In this document: in pieces, positions 53,501 through 61,128 of the stretch
How positions within the stretch are numbered: position 1 is the first letter of the stretch
Layout: every line of letters begins with the position of its first letter
DNA from: Paenimyroides ummariense
GTDB lineage: Bacteria; Bacteroidota; Bacteroidia; Flavobacteriales; Flavobacteriaceae
Length of the DNA stretch: 64,000 bases
Reading direction: 5' to 3'
Assembly (NCBI RefSeq): GCF_900115115.1
Contig: NZ_FOVI01000006.1
Span: 1 to 64,000 of the forward strand
Position numbers and translations under genes: made by a program
The notes under the pieces: generated by a model
Told to the model about the DNA's origin: nothing
Databases searched by the model: none
What the model saw: only the letters and a program-made list of their open reading frames with translations

Positions 53501-53919
53501 AATACATTAATAATGTTTCTGAACGATTAACTTTGTATAATGAATTGGCAACTTTGAAAACCGAAGACGAATTAATTGCTTTTCAAAACAAATTGATCGA
53601 CCGTTTTGGTGCATTGCCAAGACAAGTAGTGAACCTGTTAGATTCGGTTCGTATAAAATGGATTGCATCAAAAGCCGGAATTGAAAAACTAGTGCTTAAG
53701 CAAGGTAAAATGATTGGTTATTTTGTAAGCGATCAACAGTCCATGTATTATCAATCGGCACAATTCCGCAAAGTATTACAGTTTATTCAGCTGTATCCAA
53801 AACTGGCAACGTTAAAAGAAAAACAGACCAAAAACGGCTTACGATTGCTGTTAACGTTCGATCATATAAAATCAATCAGCAAAGCATTAGAGAATCTTCA
53901 AAAACTACAGCAGTTATGA
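50569..53919 (+). CDS. mfd: Transcription-repair coupling factor
   Basis: This 1116-residue SF2 DNA translocase removes RNA polymerase stalled at lesions and recruits UvrA. The N-terminal UvrB-homology region (residues 1-340, LFYPGSYRRPYQIEE) precedes the RNAP-interacting domain with VGDYVTHIDHGIGKFGGL (about 431-448). The helicase motor has Walker A GDVGFGKTE (about 583-591), DEEQ motif DEEQKFG (from 684) and GRVGRS (about residue 856). A TRCF C-terminal domain follows (about 1000-1090). It overlaps the next gene by 4 bases. Confidence 0.97.
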   Translation: MSIKKVFEQATKTQQLQQQLNKLGNKIHAKGFIGSALSFQIQALFKESDQHFLLIFNDKEEAAYYLNDLENLISKDYVLFYPGSYRRPYQIEETDNANVLLRAEVLNRLNARKKPVVIVSYADALFEKVVTRKQLDKNTLKIAVNDKMTIDFVNEVLFEYNFKRVDFVSEPGEFSVRGGIIDVFSFSNENPYRIEFFGNEIDSIRAFDVETQLSIETNKKITIIPNVENKFLQENRESFLNYISPNTVVFIQNTVLIKEQLTKMFQKATEAFDKLSKDVQHLAPDQMFLPSAEFLQKADDFTVFELAQQNFFTPNFSVDFHFNPQPSFNKQFDLLIENLNQNTENGYTNYLYCSSESQSKRFEEIFSSLKDQNKSIQQYKTVVMPLFQGFIDKENQIACYTDHQIFERYHKFSIKNGYTKKQTITLKELTTLSVGDYVTHIDHGIGKFGGLQKIDVEGKKQEAIKLVYADNDIVYVSIHSLHKISKYNGKEGAPPKIYKIGSGAWKALKQKTKARVKHIAFNLIKLYAKRRLEKGFACAPDSYLQAELESSFIYEDTPDQLKSTIEVKADMENERPMDRLVCGDVGFGKTEVAIRAAFKMVDNGKQVAVLVPTTILAFQHYKTFTERLKDMPVKVAYLNRFKTAKQKAETLKELSEGKVDILIGTHQLVNKNVVFKDLGLLVIDEEQKFGVAVKDKLKTIGENIDTLTLTATPIPRTLQFSLMAARDLSVITTPPPNRYPIETNVVGFNEEVIRDAIAYEIERGGQVYFINNRIENIKEVAGMIQRLVPHAKVGIGHGQMEGKKLEDLLLSFMEGEFDVLVATTIIESGLDVPNANTIFINNANNFGLSDLHQMRGRVGRSNKKAFCYFITPPYSVMTEEARKRISALEQFSDLGSGFNIAMKDLEIRGAGDILGGEQSGFINEIGFETYQKIINEAIDELKENEFKDLYEEEQNIDTKEYVKDIVIESDFEILFPDEYINNVSERLTLYNELATLKTEDELIAFQNKLIDRFGALPRQVVNLLDSVRIKWIASKAGIEKLVLKQGKMIGYFVSDQQSMYYQSAQFRKVLQFIQLYPKLATLKEKQTKNGLRLLLTFDHIKSISKALENLQKLQQL

Positions 53920-54332
53920 GAAATTTAAGCATTTTATTATTTTTAGTTTTTAGTAATTTATCGGCATTTGCTCAGGATACATTGGTTTTACCCATCAAAC
54001 CGGTTGTTAAAGATGCCAATTATGCCGGCGGAAATACCGAAGATTTGTACTATTACATAAACAATAATTTCAACTACAACAACGTAAAAAAAGAAGACAT
54101 TCCCAAAACGGCAAAAAAGAAACCTTATTTTGTGTTTTATGTGGTGTTTGCAGTGAGTGAAGACGGTAAAGCATTTGAATTTTCGCCAAAAGAAATTTCG
54201 GCAGAAAACAGTTTTTATAAAGAAGCCGTGCGTGTAATTGCATCAACCCGTTGGAATGTTGCTACAAAAGACAACGAGTATAAAAAACAGTTTATGGTAA
54301 TTCCGATAAAAGCAAATATTGGGGATTTTTAA
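53916..54332 (+). CDS. Small secreted protein, possibly TonB C-terminal-like
   Basis: This 138-residue protein has a signal peptide (MRNLSILLFLVFSNLSAFAQ). The C-terminal half (about residues 70-138, FVFYVVFAVSEDGKAFEF then YKEAVRVIASTRWNVA and a final FMVIPIKANI strand) has the beta-alpha-beta layout of the TonB C-terminal domain: V..DG..., an A.RVI.S..W helix, and a closing strand. A membrane anchor and proline-rich linker are absent, so it is not a canonical TonB. It overlaps mfd (ATGA). Confidence 0.6.
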   Translation: MRNLSILLFLVFSNLSAFAQDTLVLPIKPVVKDANYAGGNTEDLYYYINNNFNYNNVKKEDIPKTAKKKPYFVFYVVFAVSEDGKAFEFSPKEISAENSFYKEAVRVIASTRWNVATKDNEYKKQFMVIPIKANIGDF

Positions 54333-54356
54333 CTGCTAATTTTCAAACATTTAGAT

Positions 54357-54378
54357 AAATATAAATTCCGTATATTTG
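54357..54378 (+). promoter_or_regulatory. Promoter with inverted repeat for the toxin-antitoxin pair
   Basis: TATATTTG at 54371-54378 is a TAnnTTTG match, 19 bases before ATG 54398. Its first 7 bases form the right arm of an inverted repeat AAATATA/TATATTT (54357-54363, 54371-54377), a plausible operator for autoregulation. Confidence 0.5.
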
Positions 54379-54397
54379 ATATTAAACAGTTTATGTG

Positions 54398-54631
54398 ATG
54401 GATTTACAAACAAGAAAATTAAATTTAATCGCCTATCTTGCGCAATTGCAAGACGAGATTTTCTTTGATAAAATTGAAAAATATATTTTGCAAAAAGCAG
54501 AAAACAATGTTCCATTAAAGCCTTTTACACAGGAAGAATTAATAAGCAGAATTAAAGAATCAGAAAGTGATTATGAAACCGGAAAGTTTAAATCGCAAGA
54601 AGATTTAGAAAAAATTTCTTCAAATTGGTAA
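54398..54631 (+). CDS. Antitoxin-like partner of the ParE-type toxin
   Basis: This 77-residue acidic protein is helical throughout (DLQTRKLNLIAYLAQLQDEIFFDKIEKYIL, then FTQEELISRIKESESDYETGKF). The first third resembles the start of Bacteroidota antitoxins of the type that precede ParE/RelE toxins; the C-terminal acidic segment would bind the toxin. It begins at ATG 54398, with a GTG directly before it, and its stop is 3 bases before the toxin start. Confidence 0.75.
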   Translation: MDLQTRKLNLIAYLAQLQDEIFFDKIEKYILQKAENNVPLKPFTQEELISRIKESESDYETGKFKSQEDLEKISSNW

Positions 54632-54634
54632 ATC

Positions 54635-54949
54635 GTGAAAATAATTTGGACTGACTTTGCTATTAAAAATCTAAAAGCTATTTTCGATTATTATTCGGTT
54701 AATGGAGGAAAACAAGTTGCTCATAAAATCCGAAAACAAATCCTTAACTCTACAACACAACTTGTAAAAAATCCAAATTCGGGTCAATTGGAATTAAATC
54801 TTGAAGAGTTATCTGAAAAATATAGATATCTTGTTGTTGGGAATTATAAATTGATTTACAGAATTGTAGAAAATCAAATTGTAATTAATGATGTTTTTCA
54901 CACAAAACAAAATCCATTTAAAATCAATGATGAAAACCGGGATGTTTAA
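54635..54949 (+). CDS. ParE/RelE-superfamily toxin (GTG start)
   Basis: This 104-residue basic protein has the ParE/RelE pattern: WTDFAIKNLKAIFDYYSVNGG (about residues 5-25), the helix-rich middle, and C-terminal strands YRYLVVGNYKLIYRIVENQIVINDVFHTKQNP (about 68-99). The conserved Arg-Tyr and final His-Thr-Lys region fits ParE-type toxins acting on DNA gyrase, or RelE types that cut mRNA; the sequence alone cannot separate them. It starts with GTG at 54635. Confidence 0.85.
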   Translation: MKIIWTDFAIKNLKAIFDYYSVNGGKQVAHKIRKQILNSTTQLVKNPNSGQLELNLEELSEKYRYLVVGNYKLIYRIVENQIVINDVFHTKQNPFKINDENRDV

Positions 54950-54965
54950 ATAGCATCATAAAACA

Positions 54966-56024
54966 TTACAACACCAACTGATCTAATATCCTAATATACA
55001 GTTCTACACCTTCTTCAATTTCGTTAACATAGACAAATTCATCTGCAGTATGTGAACGAGCCGAATTTCCTGGCCCTAATTTTAACGATGGAATTTTTAA
55101 TACTGCCTGATCACTTGTAGTTGGCGATCCGTAAGTGGTTCTACCGATGTTTATTCCGGCTTTTACAATAGGGTGATCTAAAGAAATAAACGACGGACGC
55201 AAACGGGTTGATCTCGGTTTAATTTCGCATTTGGTGTTTGCTTTAATAATATCTAAAACCTCTTCGTTGGTGTACGCATCGGTAATACGGACATCAACCA
55301 CGAAATCGCAACTCGATGGTACTACGTTGTGCTGTGTGCCGGCATTTATCATGGTAACCGACATTTTTATCGGTCCGAACATTGCAGATTGTTTAGGGAA
55401 TTCAAACGTTTTAAACCACAAAATATCTTCAATAGCATTATAGATAGCATTTTCGCCTTCGTTACGTGCCGCATGCCCCGATTTTCCAGAAGCTTTGCAT
55501 TCTAAAACCATCAAACCTTTTTCTGCAACTGCCAAATGCATCTGTGTTGGTTCGCCCACTATTGCAAAATCTAATGCTCCTAATTTTGGCACCACAAATT
55601 CCAAACCGTGCAAGCCTAAAATTTCTTCTTCGGCAGTGGCAGCAATCACTAAATTGTATTTTAAATTCGGCTGATTGTAATAATATAGAAAGGTAGAAAT
55701 CAACGAAACTAAACATCCACCGGCATCGTTCGATCCCAATCCATACAATTTCCCTTCGATTATTTCCGCTAAAAAAGGATTGCGTGTATAATCGATATTC
55801 GGGCGAACCGTATCGTGGTGCGAGTTTAATAAAATAGTAGGTTTTAACGGATCGTAATACTTGTTAAAAGCCCAAACATTATTTAATTCGCGGTATGTTT
55901 CTACGCCGAAACTTTTTATATAAGTATCAATAATTTCGGCTGTAATATCTTCTTCTTTACTAAACGACGGTGTTATAATTAAATCTTTTAGCAGCCCAAT
56001 GCTTTTTTCTATTAAATCTTTCAT
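54966..56024 (-). CDS. M20 family deacetylase, ArgE/acetylcitrulline deacetylase-like
   Basis: This 352-residue zinc hydrolase has the M20 ligands HHDTVRP (His69, Asp71), GSNDAGG (Asp100), the AEEE motif (Glu133 as catalytic base area) and the C-terminal HTADEF. The dimerisation domain sits at about 170-280. The HHDTVRP variant is typical of Bacteroidota acetylornithine or N-acetylcitrulline deacetylases in arginine synthesis, but no arg genes lie beside it. It overlaps the GT9 gene by 4 bases (ATGA). Confidence 0.8.
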   Translation of the reverse strand: MKDLIEKSIGLLKDLIITPSFSKEEDITAEIIDTYIKSFGVETYRELNNVWAFNKYYDPLKPTILLNSHHDTVRPNIDYTRNPFLAEIIEGKLYGLGSNDAGGCLVSLISTFLYYYNQPNLKYNLVIAATAEEEILGLHGLEFVVPKLGALDFAIVGEPTQMHLAVAEKGLMVLECKASGKSGHAARNEGENAIYNAIEDILWFKTFEFPKQSAMFGPIKMSVTMINAGTQHNVVPSSCDFVVDVRITDAYTNEEVLDIIKANTKCEIKPRSTRLRPSFISLDHPIVKAGINIGRTTYGSPTTSDQAVLKIPSLKLGPGNSARSHTADEFVYVNEIEEGVELYIRILDQLVL

Positions 56025-57052
56025 TCGTATAAATTCGTACTAATTTTTGCAACAACTTCTTCGGGCGTTATACTTTGCATAACATCTTGGTAGCCTGTTA
56101 CAATTTTGTTTCCGTAAACCGATGTCGGCAAAAACGGATATTTTTCTAAATTTGGAATCAAACTGTTTTCTAATGTTTGATTAAACGGTACAAAACCTGC
56201 AAACGGATGCGTGTTTCCCCACAACGTAACAACTTTTATGCCGTACATTGCTGCAATATGCGCGTTGCCAGAATCCATTGAAAGCATTACATCTAAATGC
56301 GGAATAAACTGTAATTCTTGTTTAAAAGTAAGTTTATTGACAACTAATATAACATTTTCAAGGTTTTGTTGAAGGTTTTTTAACGAATTTAATTCATTTT
56401 TTCCACCAAACAAGAAAATTTTATGATTTTGATTTTTTGAAAGATCTAAAATAACCTGCTGCATTAATTCGGTTGGATATACTTTTGTTTGATATTGTGC
56501 AAAAGGGGCAATTCCAATCCATTTATTGTTTGATTTTTCAGCAGTAACCGCCAGAATTTCATCAGACAAAACCGGTTTTTTTGGGAAAGCAATTTTTGAT
56601 AAATCAACCTTAAAAGCTAATTGTGCCAAGGTGTCAACATGACGTTCAACCATTGGCTTTACTGGTTTTAGTGCTTTTTTTTCTAATTTGGTTAATTCCT
56701 TTTTTTCTTTTCTGCCTTTATCGGTAAACGCTGTTTTTGTTCCGTTTGATTTAAAAAAGTTACGAAGTATTTTAGATCTCAATACATTATGAAAATCGGC
56801 AATAAAATCTATTTTTAGCTTTTTTAGATCTTTATATAATCTGTAAATTCCAAAAAATCCTTTATGACGGTTTTCTAAATCAACTCCAAAAAAATCAACC
56901 CGATCCATATCATCAAAAAAAGGTTTAAAAAAAGGTCGCGAAACCACAGTAACTTTTACATCGTTATGCTGCTGAATCAATGATCGTATAACAGGAACCG
57001 TCATAGCAACATCGCCCATTGCCGATAACCGTATTACTAAAATATGCTTCAT
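56021..57052 (-). CDS. Family 9 glycosyltransferase (heptosyltransferase-like)
   Basis: This 343-residue GT-B enzyme starts ILVIRLSAMGDVAMTVPVIRSL (the RxSxxGD motif of GT9, about residues 4-25) and has the donor-site segment LSMDSGNAHIAAMYGIKVVTLWGNTHP (about 257-283). GT9 enzymes add heptose or related sugars to the lipopolysaccharide core. It lies in a leftward set with DUF4254, a small membrane protein and an M20 deacetylase, and the GT9-DUF4254 pairing recurs in Bacteroidota. Confidence 0.9.
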   Translation of the reverse strand: MKHILVIRLSAMGDVAMTVPVIRSLIQQHNDVKVTVVSRPFFKPFFDDMDRVDFFGVDLENRHKGFFGIYRLYKDLKKLKIDFIADFHNVLRSKILRNFFKSNGTKTAFTDKGRKEKKELTKLEKKALKPVKPMVERHVDTLAQLAFKVDLSKIAFPKKPVLSDEILAVTAEKSNNKWIGIAPFAQYQTKVYPTELMQQVILDLSKNQNHKIFLFGGKNELNSLKNLQQNLENVILVVNKLTFKQELQFIPHLDVMLSMDSGNAHIAAMYGIKVVTLWGNTHPFAGFVPFNQTLENSLIPNLEKYPFLPTSVYGNKIVTGYQDVMQSITPEEVVAKISTNLYE

Positions 57053-57053
57053 T

Positions 57054-57353
57054 TTAATTGCCTAAAGTCTGCAAAATATTGTACGAAAATTCTAAAACGG
57101 GTTTATAAGCCAATGAAAAAGCCAGCAACGGAATAATCATAAAAACAATGCCTATATAAAACCAAATTTTTGATTGGTTTTGCTGCAAAAGTTTAGCAAA
57201 AAGATAAATTAACAGGTAGTAAATACTTAAAACACCCAGCGGAATAAAAAGTAATTTGGCGTAAGCATCGAAAAACTGCCATATAAACACGGCAATTAAA
57301 AGTATTAAAATGGTAAAAACGAATACCTGCGCTATTTTTAAAAGTTTGTTCAT
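57054..57353 (-). CDS. Small three-helix membrane protein
   Basis: This 99-residue protein has three hydrophobic helices (about residues 7-28, 34-54 and 64-82) and no other motif. Start ATG 57353 (MNKLLKIAQVFVF) is chosen because the longer form includes repeat-like intergenic sequence. It ends 1 base before the GT9 start and is co-transcribed. No family is recognised. Confidence 0.6.
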   Translation of the reverse strand: MNKLLKIAQVFVFTILILLIAVFIWQFFDAYAKLLFIPLGVLSIYYLLIYLFAKLLQQNQSKIWFYIGIVFMIIPLLAFSLAYKPVLEFSYNILQTLGN

Positions 57354-57359
57354 AGTTAA

Positions 57360-57433
57360 AAGTTTAAAAGTCAAATGCTGAAAAGTCTAACGACAAAACA
57401 AACATTTGACTTTCGACTTTCAAACTTTTGACT
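57360..57433. repeat. Low-complexity repeat-like hairpin region
   Basis: The segment is made of AAAGT, AAACTT, TTTGACTTT and similar words, with a 9-bp stem AGTCAAATG/CATTTGACT (57369-57377 and 57403-57411). This wording recurs between flavobacterial genes. It lies between DUF4254 and the small membrane protein gene, so it would be transcribed. Confidence 0.4.
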
Positions 57434-57439
57434 TCAGTA

Positions 57440-58045
57440 CTATTTTTTATTTTGATACAATACCGGATTCAATTCTTCGTCGTTATACATCTTCATTTGT
57501 TTGTAAACTTTCATGAATTTGTCGCCATTTTCTATATCTTCAATCAATTGGCTGATCGATGTAAACATATCTTGTTTCTGCTCTAAAAGAACATCTAATT
57601 TTGCCTGACATTTTGCACGGTGATCTGCCGATGCATCTGGGCGTGTAGCCTCTTCTTGCATGTGGTAGATCTTTAATGCCAAAATAGACAAACGATCCAT
57701 TGCCCAAGCCGGACTTTCGGTATTAATCTTTGCGTTTGGCTTAACCTGAACGTTTTTGTATTTATCTAAAAAATAACTGTCGATATACTCAACCATATCC
57801 GTTCTTACCTGGTTCGATGCATCAATTTTACGCTTTAAAACCAAAGCGGCAACAGGATCAATCTGCGGATCGCGAATAATATCTTCATAATGCCATTGTA
57901 CGGTATCAACCCAGTTTTTAGCATACAGCAAATGTTCAATAGAACCTTTTTCGTACGGGTTTGCTATTGGTTGGTTAACATCGTCAAATTGGTGGTAATC
58001 TTCGATACTTTTTTCAAAAACAGGAAAAGCTAATTCTGCAAACAT
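57440..58045 (-). CDS. DUF4254 protein
   Basis: This 201-residue soluble protein is all helical, with the strongly conserved DDVNQPIANPYEKGSIEHLLYAKNWVDTVQWH (about residues 21-52), EDIIRDPQIDP and the WAMDRLSILALKIYHM block (about 114-129), which define DUF4254. The family commonly sits beside GT9 glycosyltransferases in Bacteroidota; the biochemical role is unknown. It leads the leftward operon and has a TATATTTG element 19 bases upstream. Confidence 0.9.
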   Translation of the reverse strand: MFAELAFPVFEKSIEDYHQFDDVNQPIANPYEKGSIEHLLYAKNWVDTVQWHYEDIIRDPQIDPVAALVLKRKIDASNQVRTDMVEYIDSYFLDKYKNVQVKPNAKINTESPAWAMDRLSILALKIYHMQEEATRPDASADHRAKCQAKLDVLLEQKQDMFTSISQLIEDIENGDKFMKVYKQMKMYNDEELNPVLYQNKK

Positions 58046-58063
58046 TGTTATAATTTTTATTTA

Positions 58064-58071
58064 CAAATATA
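58064..58071 (-). promoter_or_regulatory. -7 promoter element (TATATTTG)
   Basis: A TAnnTTTG match on the minus strand 18 bases before the DUF4254 start, in the divergent region with upp. Confidence 0.55.
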
Positions 58072-58112
58072 CTTTTAATACTTTTACAACAACAAAATTC
58101 ATTGGTAAACTT

Positions 58113-58754
58113 ATGCATATTCACTACATATCAGAGCAGAACAGTATTTTAAATCATTTTTTGGCGCAGTTGCGCGATGTGAATGTGCAAAACGATTCGA
58201 TGCGTTTTCGTAAAAATATGGAACGGATAGGCGAGATCATGGCGTACGAATTAAGTAAGAAATTGTCGTATAAAGAAACTTCGATTACAACTCCATTGGG
58301 TACAAAAGATACCATGCTGATTAAAGATGAGGTGGTTTTGTGTTCGATACTTCGCGCCGGATTGGCTTTACACACCGGTTTTATGAGTTTTTTTGATGAT
58401 GCCGAAAACGGATTTGTATCTGCCGCACGAACACATGGAGCATCAGAGATTTTGGTTGAATATCAGGCAGCGCCATCGTTTAAAGATAAATGTCTGCTTT
58501 TGTTAGATCCAATGTTGGCAACGGGTCATTCAATGGTTGCTGTTTTTGATCAGTTAATGAAAAAGGATCGTCCAAAGGAAATTCATATTTGTGTTGTTAT
58601 TGCCGCGCCCGAAGGAATTGAATATCTAAAGAAACATTTGCCTGAAAACATTCATTTGTGGGTTGCCAGTTTAGACGATTCTTTAAACGAAAACAAATAC
58701 ATTATTCCCGGGATTGGCGATGCAGGAGATTTGGCTTATGGCGAAAAATTATAA
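58113..58754 (+). CDS. upp: Uracil phosphoribosyltransferase
   Basis: This 213-residue enzyme converts uracil and PRPP to UMP in pyrimidine salvage. It has the PRPP-binding LLLDPMLATGHSM (about residues 129-141), the N-terminal RLMRD-equivalent region (DVNVQNDSMRFR) and the uracil-specific C terminus YIIPGIGDAGDLAYG (about 195-209). Its last 6 bases, including the stop, overlap the convergent DUF6427 gene. Confidence 0.93.
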   Translation: MHIHYISEQNSILNHFLAQLRDVNVQNDSMRFRKNMERIGEIMAYELSKKLSYKETSITTPLGTKDTMLIKDEVVLCSILRAGLALHTGFMSFFDDAENGFVSAARTHGASEILVEYQAAPSFKDKCLLLLDPMLATGHSMVAVFDQLMKKDRPKEIHICVVIAAPEGIEYLKKHLPENIHLWVASLDDSLNENKYIIPGIGDAGDLAYGEKL

Positions 58755-59678
58755 TTTCAGTAAAAACAATAATAAACTTACTCCAAGAATTGTAGCTAAA
58801 ACAGCTTCTTTAACCCATTTAATAGGCGTGTTTGCAATGAAATTTCCACCGATAATCGATAACGGAAAGAAAGTAAAAACCAACAATCCGTTTGATTTTT
58901 CCGGAGTAATGATATAAATAGCAGCTCCAATTACAAAACAAAGTACAATGTTTTTATAAAGTGTTAGTTGATTAGTAGCGATGCTTTTTAAATTGGTCAA
59001 CTGATAAACCGTGAACAAAACAGCAATTGTAGCCAGAAAAGAAAGTGCGATGTTTTGATAAACGTTTTCGAAATAACTAAAATTGAAACCAACATCGTAT
59101 TTATCAGTCCAAAATTCTACCAGATTAATATTGTAAAACAGACTATACGTGTAAAATAAAATAGTAACGGTTAATAAGGCAATCAACGGAATAATCCAGT
59201 TGCGGTAATCCTGATTTACGTACCAAATTATTGCAAGATAGATCATTACAAAATAAAGAATGGTCCATGATTCAAACAATGTTGCAACAAAAATCCACAA
59301 GCTGGCATCGAAAATTTTTATCTTTGGTTCGTTTAATGTTTGTAACGAAATAATTCTTCGCAATGCTAAAAGTACCAGCAGGTTTGCAATAATTAGTTGG
59401 GCATCATCATAAAAAGTAGGAAACAAAATTAGAAAGCAGGCGTACAAAAACAACGAATATAAGTTGTTAACCGCTAAATAGTTTTTTACGGTAATGAATT
59501 GTATCAATAAAACCGAAAACACCATTACTACAAACAAAAAGCTTTTCTCTATAACAACCGTTGGCGACTGTAACCATTTTAAATCGCTTAAAAGATGTAA
59601 AATGTACGTTGCCAAAAGCATTAGCCCTATAACCACATATCCTATTGGTCTGCTTTTAGAAAAAAGATTTGTAAGCAT
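58749..59678 (-). CDS. DUF6427 integral membrane protein
   Basis: This 309-residue protein has about eight to nine membrane helices, an N-terminal cytoplasmic SKSRPIGY segment and a conserved D-D motif in the loop FPTFYDDAQLIIANLLVLLALRRI (about residues 86-109). I recall it as DUF6427 of Flavobacteria, usually near upp and DUF6341 as here. Function is unknown. It overlaps the convergent upp gene by 6 bases. Confidence 0.75.
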   Translation of the reverse strand: MLTNLFSKSRPIGYVVIGLMLLATYILHLLSDLKWLQSPTVVIEKSFLFVVMVFSVLLIQFITVKNYLAVNNLYSLFLYACFLILFPTFYDDAQLIIANLLVLLALRRIISLQTLNEPKIKIFDASLWIFVATLFESWTILYFVMIYLAIIWYVNQDYRNWIIPLIALLTVTILFYTYSLFYNINLVEFWTDKYDVGFNFSYFENVYQNIALSFLATIAVLFTVYQLTNLKSIATNQLTLYKNIVLCFVIGAAIYIITPEKSNGLLVFTFFPLSIIGGNFIANTPIKWVKEAVLATILGVSLLLFLLKL

Positions 59679-59725
59679 TAATGATATTATTTTGTTTTTG
59701 TAAATAAGTTGTTAATAATTTTTTT

Positions 59726-59733
59726 TACTTTTG
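59726..59733 (+). promoter_or_regulatory. -7 promoter element (TACTTTTG)
   Basis: A TAnnTTTG match 54 bases before ATG 59788, implying a leader of about 45 bases. Confidence 0.5.
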
Positions 59734-59787
59734 TTGCAAAGTTAGAATTAAACTAAAACTAAACATAAATAATTTAATAACAATATT

Positions 59788-60021
59788 ATGTGGACATCTT
59801 TCTTTCACGGGATACAATTTTTATTCGTTGATGTTTTGTTTGTACCAATGGACTGGTTTGCGAAATTAGAATTAACAAACTGGTGGGTTGCAAACTTACT
59901 TAACTGGATTTTCATTATTATTTGTACAGTTGCCTTTGTTTACTGGTTAAAACAATTGCGCATTTTTGCAGCTAACAATGAAGACGATCAAGACACTACA
60001 GCACATTCGTTCTTAAAATAA
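59788..60021 (+). CDS. DUF6341 small membrane protein
   Basis: This 77-residue protein has a Trp/Phe-rich amphipathic N terminus (MWTSFFHGIQFLFVDVLFVP), one clear membrane helix (ANLLNWIFIIICTVAFVYWL, about residues 35-54) and an acidic tail. I recall it as DUF6341, found beside DUF6427 in flavobacteria. It is a single gene ended by a strong terminator. Function is unknown. Confidence 0.75.
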   Translation: MWTSFFHGIQFLFVDVLFVPMDWFAKLELTNWWVANLLNWIFIIICTVAFVYWLKQLRIFAANNEDDQDTTAHSFLK

Positions 60022-60025
60022 AAAG

Positions 60026-60060
60026 ATTAAAAAAGCAGGTTTTAAACCTGCTTTTTTAAT
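60026..60060. terminator. Bidirectional intrinsic terminator
   Basis: A 17-bp perfect stem (60026-60042 with 60044-60060, core AAGCAGGTTT/AAACCTGCTT) with A and T runs on its two sides, between the DUF6341 gene and the leftward oxidoreductase. Confidence 0.9.
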
Positions 60061-60071
60061 GATTATATATC

Positions 60072-60686
60072 TTACTTCTTTCTGATACTGTCGTGAGCGT
60101 GGGTTTCAATACCGTTGTTCCACAAAGTTAAAATATCGGTTGCAACGGCAGCACCACTTCCGGCGGCAATTGCCAACTGACTGCGATGTCCTGCTAAAGT
60201 TCCGGCAACATAAATATTTTCAAAAACCAAATGATCGTTATTTGCTAATTGAATACGGTTTTTCTGTGGTAGCGATTTTCCGTGCGGAATTACATAAGGT
60301 TCCAAACAACCGTTAATGGTAAAAGGATTGCTTGAGTTGATAGCAACAACAACACATTTACTTTCGTAGATATTTTCGGTAGTAGTTACTAAAAAATAAT
60401 CTTTGTGATTAATTATAGAAAGTACCCGTTCGTTTAAAATTTGATTAATGTGCGGGTATAAATTGCTTAAATCGGTTAAAGTTTGTTGTAATAAGTGGCT
60501 TCCTAAAGTGCCGGGTAGTATTCCGTAGGCGTTGTTAAACAGTGCATCTTGCAGCATTGATGATTTCTGGTGGGCAATGATACCGATTTTTTTATCGTTT
60601 ACAAATGGTTTTGCATTTGCCGATCCTAAAACCAAGGCACAAGAAACCCCAGAAACGCCTCCGCCAATTATTAAACAGTCAAACAT
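60072..60686 (-). CDS. Short FAD-dependent oxidoreductase (thioredoxin reductase-like)
   Basis: This 204-residue protein has the FAD dinucleotide-binding GGGVSGVSCALVLG (about residues 8-21) and the second FAD contact ENIYVAGTLAGHRSQLAIAAGSGAAVATDI (about 157-186), as in thioredoxin reductases. The central NADPH-binding domain and redox CxxC are missing, so at about 200 residues it is two-thirds of the usual length yet looks intact rather than truncated. It may use another electron donor. It begins 1 base after the small membrane protein upstream. Confidence 0.8.
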   Translation of the reverse strand: MFDCLIIGGGVSGVSCALVLGSANAKPFVNDKKIGIIAHQKSSMLQDALFNNAYGILPGTLGSHLLQQTLTDLSNLYPHINQILNERVLSIINHKDYFLVTTTENIYESKCVVVAINSSNPFTINGCLEPYVIPHGKSLPQKNRIQLANNDHLVFENIYVAGTLAGHRSQLAIAAGSGAAVATDILTLWNNGIETHAHDSIRKK

Positions 60687-60687
60687 T

Positions 60688-60882
60688 TTACTTGTTTTTA
60701 TTGTCTATTGCTTTTGAAGTATTAAAGATAAGCAATAAGATTACTGCACACAAAATGGCAATAATACAAATTAAAGCTACAACACTTTCGCCTTGAAATA
60801 AGTTGTTAAAATCTAATTTTGTAATGTTTAATACAATCAAAGCAATAGCAATAGCTATAACTATGTATGTAACGTATTTCAT
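60688..60882 (-). CDS. Small two-helix membrane protein
   Basis: This 64-residue protein has two hydrophobic helices (about residues 4-20 and 33-54) separated by a short polar loop (NITKLDFNNLFQGES) and a Lys/Asn tail. It is directly upstream of the short oxidoreductase (1 base apart), so the two are probably co-transcribed and it may be a membrane partner. No family is recognised. Confidence 0.6.
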   Translation of the reverse strand: MKYVTYIVIAIAIALIVLNITKLDFNNLFQGESVVALICIIAILCAVILLLIFNTSKAIDNKNK

Positions 60883-61099
60883 TATTGATTTATTTTGTTG
60901 AATAGGAAACGAAAGTACAAAATATTTAATTAGTTATGCAAGTCTTTAACAAATAGTACCGGATAATTTAACAGCCCTATTGCAAAATCAACTTGCCCTA
61001 ACAAAAAGCAGCACACGAATTTACAACAATTTCATGATTCAATAAAAAGAATAATAATTTTTACATTTTTGGTAACAGTTTTAAAACCGTAAATAGTTG

Positions 61100-61107
61100 T
61101 AACTTTG
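61100..61107 (+). promoter_or_regulatory. -7 promoter element (TAACTTTG)
   Basis: A TAnnTTTG match 21 bases before ATG 61129. A near-palindromic 16-mer (ACAGTTTTAAAACCGT, 61075-61090) lies just upstream and could be an operator. Confidence 0.5.
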
Positions 61108-61128
61108 CGGCTGCAAATGAATTGATTT

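Noticed and set aside
61075..61090. Operator call for ACAGTTTTAAAACCGT
   Set aside because: The palindrome is imperfect and A/T-rich in an A/T-rich interval, so chance is likely; it is only mentioned with the promoter.
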